From a virus: DNA of 64,000 bases. Location: IMG/VR virus record IMGVR_UViG_3300042894_002308, positions 1 through 64,000 of that record. One strand, 5' to 3'. The notes below the pieces were generated by a model that was not told the DNA's origin, searched no databases, and saw nothing but the letters and a program-made list of their open reading frames with translations. The translations under genes were made by a program, and so were the position numbers. Positions 6,505-13,417 of the stretch are shown piece after piece. The stretch's first letter is position 1. Each line of letters starts with the position of its first letter.

Positions 6505-6674
6505 TGTTTTACCTTTTTAACTTTTAACTTCTTTAGTTTATCTGCTTGTGGTGTATACACTTCTGTATCTGTCTCTGAATTGGTAATATCCTTTTGTTGA
6601 GATATATTACTAAATGGTGGTACTACATCAAGATACACATCATAATTTTCTAAAAATTCTTTAAATTTTCTCAT
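6501..6674 (-). CDS. capsid-targeting-leader protein, 57 aa
   Basis: A 58-codon frame, ATG 6674 to TGA 6501, overlapping both neighbours by ATGA, which makes it a genuine gene despite its size. It begins MRKFKEFLEN, like the other leaders but without the exact L-x-E site at positions 8-10. The C terminus is strongly basic (LKKLKVKKVKQ) and could bind DNA. Function unknown; presumably packaged with its neighbours. Confidence 0.7.
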   Translation of the reverse strand: MRKFKEFLENYDVYLDVVPPFSNISQQKDITNSETDTEVYTPQADKLKKLKVKKVKQ

Positions 6675-7216
6675 TCTCTTACTCCATGTATCATTCCATG
6701 CTGTATTGTTGCATTCGGAAATACCTTCTTTACATCATCTAGGTATGCTTGTGTTGGGGAATTGTTCTGCCATGAATCTTTCTTTGTTTTTCTTCCTTTG
6801 CCTGACTTATCCCCTTCGTATATGCCAATAAAGATTCTACCACCGGGTTTGAGTGTTGAGTGTGCTGTCCTTAAGGCTTCTTGTCTGTACTCCGGTTCCT
6901 TAATAACATTCAGAACATTGAAGAGTGATGCGGTATCTGCTCCCTGTTTGCCTACAGTCTCCATGACTCTCTTATTGTGATCTTCGGGTCGGTTGAACGG
7001 GTCATAGACATGAGCATTCACCCCCAAATTTTTAAGAAATTCTACACCATTATCAAACTTACCCCCACCGATATCAATATGCGTAGTTCCCTTCTTCCAA
7101 CCAATCTTTCTATGCACAGTTGAGTATCCTGTTGGAAGTTTGTTTTTGTTGATGCTGGTTCCGGCTGATGAGAACTCCTGTGCATCTTCTCTTAAAAATT
7201 CTTTAAATTTTTTCAT
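6671..7216 (-). CDS. class I SAM-dependent methyltransferase with capsid-targeting-like leader
   Basis: 181 aa. Residues 1-10 are MKKFKEFLRE, the shared leader with an L-R-E cleavage-like site. The rest is a Rossmann methyltransferase: motif I HIDIGGG (46-52), acidic position in VYDPFN (70-75), then a NVLNVI..PEYRQEAL segment (about 99-114) and KPGGRIFIG. The middle resembles phosphorothioation-associated methyltransferases, from memory only. No NPPY-type motif is seen, so DNA adenine methylation is not supported. If the leader works, an active methyltransferase would be packaged in the head. Coupled by ATGA to both neighbours. Confidence 0.75.
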   Translation of the reverse strand: MKKFKEFLREDAQEFSSAGTSINKNKLPTGYSTVHRKIGWKKGTTHIDIGGGKFDNGVEFLKNLGVNAHVYDPFNRPEDHNKRVMETVGKQGADTASLFNVLNVIKEPEYRQEALRTAHSTLKPGGRIFIGIYEGDKSGKGRKTKKDSWQNNSPTQAYLDDVKKVFPNATIQHGMIHGVRE

Positions 7217-7680
7217 TTGTTTTCTTTATCCGAATATCCAAACCTAGATCCTGTTGTTGGTGAAGCCACATAATTATCGTCAAACGGGCTTGGTGTTGGT
7301 GTTGGTGTTGGTTTATTTGGTTTTGGTTTTTGTATAGGTGTAATACCACCAAACACCTGTCCCATTGCATTTAAAGTTCCTCTTGCGGTTATTGCTGCCA
7401 TATCCAAAACAGACATTTCTTCTTTATCTTCATATTCTGTTTGAATTCCTTGAGGTTTATTCATATGTAATTCATTATCAAAAAATTCAGGTGAACCAGA
7501 AGGATTCATAGCCGTTGTTCGCAAGTTTTGTTGATTTCTAATCAGTTCTTGTGCTTCTCGGTTTTTTCTTTCACGTGGGGTTTCATTTTGGTTTGGATTC
7601 ATCGCTGCATTTTCGATTTCTTGTTTATCAAAATCAGTAAGCGAATCATTTTCTCTTAAAAATTCTTTAAAACTTTTCAT
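7213..7680 (-). CDS. capsid-targeting-leader protein, 155 aa
   Basis: It begins MKSFKEFLRE (L-R-E site). The body is polar and Asn/Pro-rich, with a TPTPTPSP segment (about 125-132) and no membrane segment or catalytic motif. Overlaps the upstream and downstream genes by ATGA. Probably a packaged internal protein; no family recognised. Confidence 0.7.
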   Translation of the reverse strand: MKSFKEFLRENDSLTDFDKQEIENAAMNPNQNETPRERKNREAQELIRNQQNLRTTAMNPSGSPEFFDNELHMNKPQGIQTEYEDKEEMSVLDMAAITARGTLNAMGQVFGGITPIQKPKPNKPTPTPTPSPFDDNYVASPTTGSRFGYSDKENK

Positions 7681-8081
7681 GTGTTTCTCTTTGTTGGTGA
7701 TACTTTGTTACCCGATGCTCCCTGCATTCCTACTCGTGACTTCTCTGCCTTCTTGCGTTGCAATTCCTTTGATGACATCTCTGATGATGTCTTTGGAGTC
7801 TTACTACTGACTCTCTTGCTTGGTCTGCAATACTCATTCTTACCCCCTGCACCACAGTCCTTACCAGTCTTAGTATCCTTCCAATCCTCTGCTTCCCATC
7901 TCTTCAGGTTTGCACCTTCTTTAGACTTTTTGACCTGTCCCTTGCCTTTGCGGCACTTGGCGGTTGCTTGGGCTGCACGGGCTGACCACTTACCATAAGA
8001 AGCCATTGCTTTACGATAGCAGGCATCTTTCTCTTCGGTAAGATCATTTGACTCAATTAAAAAATTTTTGAAACTCTTCAT
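7677..8081 (-). CDS. DUF5872-like basic protein with capsid-targeting-like leader, 134 aa
   Basis: First gene of the operon, 5 bases downstream of a TATAAATA late promoter. It begins MKSFKNFLIE (L-I-E site). The body is very Lys-rich and contains GANLKRWEAEDWKD, CGAGG and YCRPSKRVSSKTPKT, which resemble the DUF5872-type domain of many phages and large viruses (recognised from memory). The charge suggests DNA binding in the head. Predicted leaderless late message. Confidence 0.75.
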   Translation of the reverse strand: MKSFKNFLIESNDLTEEKDACYRKAMASYGKWSARAAQATAKCRKGKGQVKKSKEGANLKRWEAEDWKDTKTGKDCGAGGKNEYCRPSKRVSSKTPKTSSEMSSKELQRKKAEKSRVGMQGASGNKVSPTKRNT

Positions 8082-8086
8082 GTAGA

Positions 8087-8094
8087 TATTTATA
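8087..8094 (-). promoter_or_regulatory. late promoter TATAAATA for the five-gene leader operon
   Basis: An exact T4-type late octamer, five bases before ATG 8081, so +1 should be the start codon. Two bases away begins the -35 box of the plus-strand early promoter at 8097. Confidence 0.85.
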
Positions 8095-8096
8095 TC

Positions 8097-8124
8097 TTGA
8101 CTCTTTAACCATATGGTGTATACT
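8097..8124 (+). promoter_or_regulatory. early promoter for the gene at 8131
   Basis: TTGACT (8097-8102), 16-base spacer, TATACT (8119-8124), then six bases to ATG 8131. Back to back with the late promoter on the other strand. Confidence 0.8.
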
Positions 8125-8130
8125 AACTCT

Positions 8131-8565
8131 ATGATTTCTAGACTCTACTCTACTGGTCAGATGTTTCATGATTCTGTGTATGAGGGTTCTATGTATGTGG
8201 AAGTTTCATATACAAACAGGTTGACCTTTGACTCTGCATATACCATGATGGAACCTTGGGCTGAAGCCATTGAGCCCCCTACAGTTGCCGTTACAAGTTT
8301 TTCATCAAATTTGTTTATGGGAACGGCTGATGGTCTATGGATCTATAAAATCTACAATGGGGGAGTATTGGTCAAGACCATTCAGATGGTTGATCAGCAG
8401 TTTGCTATTCCAATCATGTATGATCGAATCGAAAGCATCTCAATGGGTTCGTTGCAGATGACAGAATCAGGTGGTGTTACGCCTACTCCTGTTCCTTCTC
8501 CGGGCATGGGGTTGATGTTAGGAATGGCTGCACTTATTTCATTAAAACGTAAACGAGTTGTTTGA
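8131..8565 (+). CDS. unknown protein with PEP-CTERM-like C terminus, 144 aa
   Basis: Start chosen at ATG 8131, six bases after the -10 box; an upstream in-frame ATG (8113) lies inside the promoter. The C terminus reads PTPVPSPG, then a hydrophobic stretch (MGLMLGMAALISL) and KRKR, which is the layout of PEP-CTERM sorting tails. No N-terminal signal peptide is visible, which is odd for that system. The body is a mixed beta-rich domain of unknown family. Early expression suggests action in the host, perhaps at the membrane through the tail. Confidence 0.65.
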   Translation: MISRLYSTGQMFHDSVYEGSMYVEVSYTNRLTFDSAYTMMEPWAEAIEPPTVAVTSFSSNLFMGTADGLWIYKIYNGGVLVKTIQMVDQQFAIPIMYDRIESISMGSLQMTESGGVTPTPVPSPGMGLMLGMAALISLKRKRVV

Positions 8566-8589
8566 CATTCACTCTAGATATGGTATCAT
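8562..8589 (+). promoter_or_regulatory. early promoter for the gene at 8596
   Basis: TTGACA (8562-8567, overlapping the previous stop), 16-base spacer, TATCAT (8584-8589), six bases to ATG 8596. Confidence 0.75.
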
Positions 8590-8595
8590 ATTGGT

Positions 8596-8832
8596 ATGAA
8601 CACGACAACCAAGACATCAAAGATTGGGAGTAACCATGCCACCTTTAGCGGCAATGAATATATGTTCATTGAGTGGATGTATAAGGTGAAACCTGAGTTT
8701 GAATACAACTACATTAGGCTTGAAGATGCTTTCACCATTCTTTTTGATGGTGATAAGACTTTTGCTGATGACATTCTTAAGTTCATTCGTAATGACGGAC
8801 ACTATACTCTTATTAACAAGAATTGGAAATAA
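8596..8832 (+). CDS. small hypothetical protein, 78 aa
   Basis: The start is fixed by the leaderless promoter geometry. The acidic/aromatic product (WMYKVKPEFEYNYIRLED) has no membrane segment or known motif. The next gene begins 1 base after its stop. Early expressed, function unknown. Confidence 0.65.
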   Translation: MNTTTKTSKIGSNHATFSGNEYMFIEWMYKVKPEFEYNYIRLEDAFTILFDGDKTFADDILKFIRNDGHYTLINKNWK

Positions 8833-8833
8833 C

Positions 8834-9097
8834 ATGAATACTAAAACACTTAAAAAAGTTAAAGCCAAGAAGTATTACTACTCATTCATTTACAATCGTG
8901 GAAATTATTTTCAAATTTCACGAGGACTTGAGAATCGTTACCCGAAGCAATTTATGGGTTCGGGTATGATGATGGGTAAGAATAGTTTTGATCTTGGTTT
9001 TGAATGTACTGCTTTAGAGTACAAGAAGATTGTTGCCTGCGCTCGTCGTCGTTATGGAAGAATTCAAAAAATCAAAAGGAATAAAATTGAGTACTAA
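8834..9097 (+). CDS. small basic hypothetical protein, 87 aa
   Basis: ATG 8834 follows the previous stop by one base, which suggests translational coupling. The product is very basic at both ends, with aromatic residues in the middle (KKYYYSFIYNRGNYF) and a C-terminal RRRYGRIQKIKRNK stretch, compatible with nucleic-acid binding. It overlaps the next gene. Function unknown. Confidence 0.6.
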   Translation: MNTKTLKKVKAKKYYYSFIYNRGNYFQISRGLENRYPKQFMGSGMMMGKNSFDLGFECTALEYKKIVACARRRYGRIQKIKRNKIEY

Positions 9098-9275
9098 AAA
9101 GAAAATCACTAAGCCTGCTCCTAAGCGTTACATTCTTTCTCTATTGCCCCCACCGGGTGCATTCTCTGTACTGCTTGACTTGGCTATTCTAGCCATGCTC
9201 ATGTTTGCTGCCAGTACATTGTTTCTCATGAGTCTGCAACTCTGTCAGAAGGTTACCATTACAGTAGGTAAGTAA
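9087..9275 (+). CDS. small membrane protein, 62 aa (TTG start)
   Basis: No ATG fits, but TTG 9087 lies behind AAAAGGA (9074-9080) and overlaps the preceding stop. The N terminus is basic (STKKKITKPAPKRY), followed by a long hydrophobic region (about 22-52) that makes one or two membrane spans. A small inner-membrane protein of unknown role next to another one at 9277. Confidence 0.55.
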   Translation: MSTKKKITKPAPKRYILSLLPPPGAFSVLLDLAILAMLMFAASTLFLMSLQLCQKVTITVGK

Positions 9276-9276
9276 T

Positions 9277-9396
9277 ATGACTAATTTTGTAAGTTTTGTT
9301 GCTATCATGGCTGCTCTTGTACTTGGACTTGCAATACTTTCAATTGGTTTTGCCGTTGTGGTAGGAATTGCTATCCGTGCATTTGAAGCAAATTAA
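9277..9396 (+). CDS. tiny membrane protein, 39 aa
   Basis: ATG 9277 begins one base after the preceding stop (TAA T ATG). Residues 5-34 are almost entirely hydrophobic and form one membrane helix with a short charged end (RAFEAN). The following gene has its own AAGGA site, so this frame is part of a closely packed cluster. Function unknown; small phage membrane proteins often modify the host envelope. Confidence 0.55.
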   Translation: MTNFVSFVAIMAALVLGLAILSIGFAVVVGIAIRAFEAN

Positions 9397-9407
9397 TAAG
9401 GATTCTA

Positions 9408-9719
9408 ATGGCTGTTAACTTTGTAGGCGACAATGATCACGGTGATACAGTTCCTTCCACTGATGTTCTATTGCAAATGATTAAAACACTCCGTGAGGAT
9501 GTTGTGCATCTTGCCTATGAACTTAACGAAATCAAAGAGGGCTTTGAGGGCTGTTGTAATGCCTGCGAACCTGTTGGCTTGATGAACAAGAAGTTGCGAG
9601 AAGAACGCGACGAGGCAAGGCGTGAAGTTTGCAGGTTGATGTCCATGTTTAATGCGGAAAACTCAGTCCAAATTGCAGCATCTCGTAGTTGGGATTGCTT
9701 CAAGGAGGACGGCAAGTGA
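9408..9719 (+). CDS. small coiled-coil hypothetical protein, 103 aa
   Basis: ATG 9408 behind AAGGA (9398-9402). The central part (about 20-80) is charged with heptad-like spacing, and there is a CCNAC cysteine cluster near residue 50. Its end overlaps the GTG start of the next gene, whose AAGGAGG site lies inside this frame. Function unknown. Confidence 0.65.
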   Translation: MAVNFVGDNDHGDTVPSTDVLLQMIKTLREDVVHLAYELNEIKEGFEGCCNACEPVGLMNKKLREERDEARREVCRLMSMFNAENSVQIAASRSWDCFKEDGK

Positions 9720-10027
9720 GTGACAAACACAAAATGACTCAAGAGCGTTGGAATTACCTCATGCAGCCCTTTGATGGCGATGAGAGCGTCATGCTGACCG
9801 CACAGGAACTTGCCAATGGATGGCATTGGTGCGATGAATGGGATGGTCTTCTTATTCACACGGATGACATTGAGTTTCATCATTGCAAGTGTGGCTTCAT
9901 GGAGAAGTTCCGTACACCGGAGCGCATGGAGAAGATAAACCAGCAGAAAGCGTTGGACACCATTGCTGATCTTGATATTGCATTAGGATTTTTTGAGTCA
10001 GATGATAACGAAAGAGATTCCTTTTAA
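9716..10027 (+). CDS. small hypothetical protein with HHCKC motif, 103 aa (GTG start)
   Basis: GTG 9716 overlaps the previous stop (GTGA) and has a strong AAGGAGG (9703-9709) at 6 bases, so it is preferred to the internal ATG 9734. The protein is Trp-rich (GWHWCDEWDG) with a HHCKCGF motif near residue 60 that might bind metal. Function unknown. Confidence 0.65.
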   Translation: MSDKHKMTQERWNYLMQPFDGDESVMLTAQELANGWHWCDEWDGLLIHTDDIEFHHCKCGFMEKFRTPERMEKINQQKALDTIADLDIALGFFESDDNERDSF

Positions 10028-10063
10028 TAGGCGTATCTTTACTTTACGAATATAGAATACATT

Positions 10064-10672
10064 ATGGACCTAAGTTTTTTAAATAATTATTGGACTCAGG
10101 CTCATGTTGCTAGCAATAAACATTTTAACTCTCTTAATGTACATTTACATAAAGAAGTAAATTGTAATTCAATTGCTGAAGATAAAATAAAAACAATGTA
10201 TAGAGGATCAAAACAATGGGATATTCATTTTCCATTGAAAAAAGTTGCAATAGAGTATAAGACTATTGCAACACAACAAAAATCCGAGTTGTTTTTAAAA
10301 ACCAATCAAACCGTAAAGCCATACGGAAATTTAAGAAGAAATATAGGAAACAGAATAGAAGAGGCTATTGGTGCTGCTGTTGATGTAAAACATTATGATA
10401 ATGAATATAAATTAGGGTATCTGATGGTTTTTACTCTGCAAAAAGAAAGTAATTTATTAATACCCAAAAAAATTATTGATAAAGTCATAGATCAATTTGA
10501 TAAAATGATTAAAAATAATCTTTATAATTTTTTCTGTCCTTTAATTACTTTTGGTATTGACGATCACATGGAGTTATCTGAGTCTTATACAATGCAAAGA
10601 TTTATCGAAGAAATTAAATCTGTAGAAACTGTAGAAACTAATTCTTTAGAAAAGTTTTTCATTGATACTTGA
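10064..10672 (+). CDS. PaeR7I-like PD-(D/E)xK restriction endonuclease domain protein
   Basis: 202 aa. The stretch YRGSKQWDIHFP..KVAIEYK gives the catalytic arrangement D53...E64-x-K66, and the following GNRIEEAIGAAVDV plus LGYLMVF segments match the core pattern of the PaeR7I/XhoI family from memory. No methyltransferase gene is adjacent. It may cut host DNA if phage DNA is modified, or exclude competing phages. Very AT-rich relative to its neighbours. Upstream TAGAAT-like box is weak; no clear ribosome-binding site. Confidence 0.7.
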   Translation: MDLSFLNNYWTQAHVASNKHFNSLNVHLHKEVNCNSIAEDKIKTMYRGSKQWDIHFPLKKVAIEYKTIATQQKSELFLKTNQTVKPYGNLRRNIGNRIEEAIGAAVDVKHYDNEYKLGYLMVFTLQKESNLLIPKKIIDKVIDQFDKMIKNNLYNFFCPLITFGIDDHMELSESYTMQRFIEEIKSVETVETNSLEKFFIDT

Positions 10673-10690
10673 TCGTATTCAATAAACAGC

Positions 10691-10698
10691 AATAAATA
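10691..10698 (+). promoter_or_regulatory. late-type promoter for the 39-aa membrane protein
   Basis: AATAAATA, one mismatch from TATAAATA, four bases before ATG 10703. Confidence 0.5.
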
Positions 10699-10702
10699 TT
10701 AG

Positions 10703-10822
10703 ATGATTGAAACAACCGTAAACATCTATTGGTTTACTCTTGCTACGTTTCTACCCATTATTTCAATGGGTATTGCAAATATTTTAATTTATTTTAAAGA
10801 AACATATAAACAAAGATATTGA
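10703..10822 (+). CDS. tiny membrane protein, 39 aa
   Basis: ATG 10703 sits four bases after a late-type octamer. The product has one hydrophobic span (about 8-30) and a basic C terminus (KETYKQRY), so Nout-Cin topology is likely. It ends at 10822, exactly abutting the convergent gene end at 10823. Late expression would fit a small lysis or head-membrane role, but this is speculative. Confidence 0.55.
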   Translation: MIETTVNIYWFTLATFLPIISMGIANILIYFKETYKQRY

Positions 10823-12316
10823 TTAAGCCTTTTGCATTCCAGAAATCTTCTGAGATACATCAGATCCTTTATTATTCTTAGCAATCATATCAAATAATTT
10901 TTTACCTTTAGGATGCTGAAGCATATCAAGCATTTGCATGATTTCAGGTGACCCTTGAAGTTCTGGGAATTTTCCTTGTTTATACTTATCCAATAATTCT
11001 TTACCAAGATTCTTAGATGTTTCAAAGGGCATGTTAATATCAATATGTGGTAGACCTTTTTTCTCCATCCATGCTTTTGCACTTGTAATTTGTGCAGGAA
11101 TTTCTCTATTACTTAAATAGTCTCTGCTACCAATTGCATTTTTTAACGCGGTATCTCGTATATATTGTTTTAATCTAGGAAACTCTGTTTGCAAATCATA
11201 AGTTCTAGTTAAATGTTTTTTTAATTCAGCATCCATAAAACTCTGTGATTTTGGTGATAAATCACTAAAGGTTTTAGCCGTATCAACTTCTTTTGCAAAT
11301 CCTCTTTGCATTTTGTGAGTGTGATCTACCGTGCGGAAAGCCGTATCAAATAATCCTGCATCTGTTGATGGAATAGCATCAGCATAATATGAACGAACAT
11401 CTGTACCAGTCTTTTTATAGACATCATCAATTTTACCTAATAAATTTTTAGTAATATTTCCAGGTGTAGTATGACCATAATCCATAACACCAGCTAATGC
11501 AAAATTAGGATTCTGATGTCCAGAAACATGTGTCCATTCATGAGCAATAATACCAGGCATTTCCCCTTGTAAATTTGGATGTGCTACTTGTGTAATGTTC
11601 ATATTAATTGCTGGAACTCTTTGACCATTTAATATTCTTTGTGGTGCATCCATAGAAAATGCTCCAGCACCAACACCAGGAGTTAAGTCAGCACGCCCTG
11701 GTTTTACTTTATCTGTTCCATAATGTGTCCCAACGTGAATATCAACAGGTTTTTCTAATGCTGCTTTAGTATAATCTGGAGGTAAAAATTCACTAGGTTT
11801 TTCTGGCTGTAAATAATTTCCTCTTAATTGGAGTTTTTGTGCTTTGTCTGCTAATTCAGCATATGATGCGGCTTTCTTTCCATATATTCCTTGTAAAACG
11901 TCCATTCCAGTTAAAGTTGTTAGAGGTTTGTCTATATCAGGAACAACACCCCCTATTGATTCAACGGATTTAATATTTCCTGGAGTTGCAGCAACTCTTG
12001 TATTTAAAAACTGTTGATTAAAGGGATCCGTCAGATTAAAATCATAAACAGGTTTTCCAAATCGATTTTTTTCCCACGTTTTAGCAGTATCAATAACTTC
12101 AGTTGCTGCTTGTTGAAGTGGTTTAAATTCTTTTGCAATTTCTCCGGGAACTCTGGCAACCTTAGCAACCTCTGCTGCTTTAGATATTTCTCCAGCCGAC
12201 TTTACCATTTTAACAATATCACCTACTCCACCTTCATTTAACAAATTTTGACAATAATTAATTTTTTCTTGAATATTGTCACAGCGAGTTTTGTATAAAT
12301 TTGTTAATTGATCCAT
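10823..12316 (-). CDS. putative internal virion zincin (HEXXH) protein, 497 aa
   Basis: Residues 259-263 are HEWTH, within IIAHEWTHVSGH, a zinc-metalloprotease signature. The N terminus is short and helical and ends in NLLNE at about 24-28, an L-N-E site like those cut by the T4 prohead protease, followed by an Ala/Val/Lys helix (about 33-60) also seen after the LNE site of the 36495 and 35068 products. Late promoter 20 bases upstream. Inferred to be packaged in the head and possibly injected; the substrate is unknown. Confidence 0.65.
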   Translation of the reverse strand: MDQLTNLYKTRCDNIQEKINYCQNLLNEGGVGDIVKMVKSAGEISKAAEVAKVARVPGEIAKEFKPLQQAATEVIDTAKTWEKNRFGKPVYDFNLTDPFNQQFLNTRVAATPGNIKSVESIGGVVPDIDKPLTTLTGMDVLQGIYGKKAASYAELADKAQKLQLRGNYLQPEKPSEFLPPDYTKAALEKPVDIHVGTHYGTDKVKPGRADLTPGVGAGAFSMDAPQRILNGQRVPAINMNITQVAHPNLQGEMPGIIAHEWTHVSGHQNPNFALAGVMDYGHTTPGNITKNLLGKIDDVYKKTGTDVRSYYADAIPSTDAGLFDTAFRTVDHTHKMQRGFAKEVDTAKTFSDLSPKSQSFMDAELKKHLTRTYDLQTEFPRLKQYIRDTALKNAIGSRDYLSNREIPAQITSAKAWMEKKGLPHIDINMPFETSKNLGKELLDKYKQGKFPELQGSPEIMQMLDMLQHPKGKKLFDMIAKNNKGSDVSQKISGMQKA

Positions 12317-12335
12317 AATATTGCCTATCTCATAC

Positions 12336-12343
12336 TATTTATA
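12336..12343 (-). promoter_or_regulatory. late promoter TATAAATA for the 497-aa zincin
   Basis: Exact octamer, 19 bases before ATG 12316, leaving a leader of about 14 nt. One base separates it from the TTGACA of the plus-strand promoter. Confidence 0.8.
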
Positions 12344-12344
12344 T

Positions 12345-12373
12345 TTGACACGGCTCATTCTATGAAGTATACT
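12345..12373 (+). promoter_or_regulatory. early promoter for tRNA-Glu and following genes
   Basis: TTGACA (12345-12350), 17-base spacer, TATACT (12368-12373). Transcription would start near 12380, 50 bases before tRNA-Glu. Confidence 0.75.
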
Positions 12374-12431
12374 AATGAGGATAAATAAACAGTATGTTAA
12401 AGAATACAATAGACAGACATACAGTTAATTT

Positions 12432-12506
12432 GGTCCTATCGTCTAGCCCGGTTTAGGACCTGAGATTTTCAATCTCAGTACATGGGTTCAAATCCCATTA
12501 GGATCA
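12432..12506 (+). tRNA. tRNA-Glu (TTC)
   Basis: A 75-nt cloverleaf: acceptor GGTCCTA/TAGGATC with A discriminator, anticodon stem TGAGA/TCTCA with loop TTTTCAA (anticodon TTC at 12468-12470), T arm ATGGG-TTCAAAT-CCCAT. CCA is not encoded. Its 3' end is only two bases before the next start codon. Confidence 0.95.
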
Positions 12507-12508
12507 CT

Positions 12509-12709
12509 ATGAATGACATTGAACAACGTTTGAGAGATATGGCTGATAAGTGGCGCACAGTAAACCAAGAGGTTTATAATATGTGTCGTGATGCAGCAGA
12601 AGAAGTACGTGTACTTCGTGTACAGCGTAATTCTGCGGTGGAAACTAAAGACTCTATAATTGATGCCTACAACCATGGAACTGGTTGGGGGAAAGGAAAA
12701 GACGAATGA
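12509..12709 (+). CDS. small hypothetical protein, 66 aa
   Basis: ATG 12509 lies two bases after the tRNA-Glu discriminator, so 3' processing of the tRNA would leave an almost leaderless message. No ribosome-binding site is possible outside the tRNA. The product is helical and charged (DIEQRLRDMADKWRTVNQEV). The stop overlaps the next start (ATGA). Function unknown. Confidence 0.65.
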   Translation: MNDIEQRLRDMADKWRTVNQEVYNMCRDAAEEVRVLRVQRNSAVETKDSIIDAYNHGTGWGKGKDE

Positions 12710-13161
12710 ACCCGAATGAAGTAAAAGAATATACAGATCCACTTGACAAATTGATTGCGGACTATCCTTCTGTGTTTAAAGACATGGATCAGAATACTGC
12801 ATATGGTCTTCCTAGCGGTTGGTATGTGCTTGTAGACAAACTATGCTCAGATCTTGCTATTCTTCTTGATGAAGAACACAAGAACGTTCAAGAGAATCCT
12901 CTAGAGCCTTTGTTTACTGTTTTACAAGTCAAGGAAAAGTTTGGTGGTCTTCGGTTTTATTACAGAGTAAATACGGAGAATGAAAAACTATATCATGAGA
13001 TTGGAAAATTGGTTGATAAGGCAGAAGAGGCTTCATACAAGACGTGTGAGATAACAGGAAAGCCTGGAACTCGTTGCAGTTCTGGAATGTATTATCACAC
13101 CTTCTGTGAAGAAATTCGTATTGCTAATCACTTTAACCTTGTAGAAAATGGAAACACGTAA
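12706..13161 (+). CDS. conserved phage hypothetical protein, 151 aa
   Basis: ATG 12706 overlaps the previous stop. The C-terminal half has KEKFGGLRFYYR followed by CEITGKPGTRCSSG and YHTFCEE, a pattern known from many phage proteins of unknown function, with Cys residues (about 110-138) that may form a small metal site. It lies between a small gene and the GroES-like gene in one operon. Confidence 0.65.
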   Translation: MNPNEVKEYTDPLDKLIADYPSVFKDMDQNTAYGLPSGWYVLVDKLCSDLAILLDEEHKNVQENPLEPLFTVLQVKEKFGGLRFYYRVNTENEKLYHEIGKLVDKAEEASYKTCEITGKPGTRCSSGMYYHTFCEEIRIANHFNLVENGNT

Positions 13162-13162
13162 A

Positions 13163-13417
13163 ATGAAACCTATTGGTAAATGGATTGTCGCAAAGTCTTT
13201 AGTTGGTGGAGAAAAGAAAAGTGAAGCAGGTATCATTTTTCAAGAAAAATCTAAGTACAAGATAATTCGTGCAAAAGTTCTGGCTGTAGGTAATAAACTT
13301 ACAGAAGACATTAAAGTTGGTGATGTAATTCTTTGGGACGTAACAAAGATTAAAGATGGTCATGCTGGTAACCATATCGTACATCAAGACTGGGTTGAAA
13401 TGGTTGAGCGAGATTAA
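13163..13417 (+). CDS. GroES-like co-chaperonin
   Basis: 84 aa from ATG 13163 (GGAAA eight bases upstream; ATG 13148 would add five residues). It has the Cpn10 layout: MKPIGKWIVAK at the start, a mobile-loop-like segment (about 16-28, GGEKKSEAGIIFQE), VLAVGNK, then DIKVGDVILWD and a C-terminal VEMVER strand. T4 gp31 is an analogous co-chaperonin needed to fold the major capsid protein with host GroEL. Probably the same role here. Convergent with the gene ending at 13414. Confidence 0.7.
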   Translation: MKPIGKWIVAKSLVGGEKKSEAGIIFQEKSKYKIIRAKVLAVGNKLTEDIKVGDVILWDVTKIKDGHAGNHIVHQDWVEMVERD

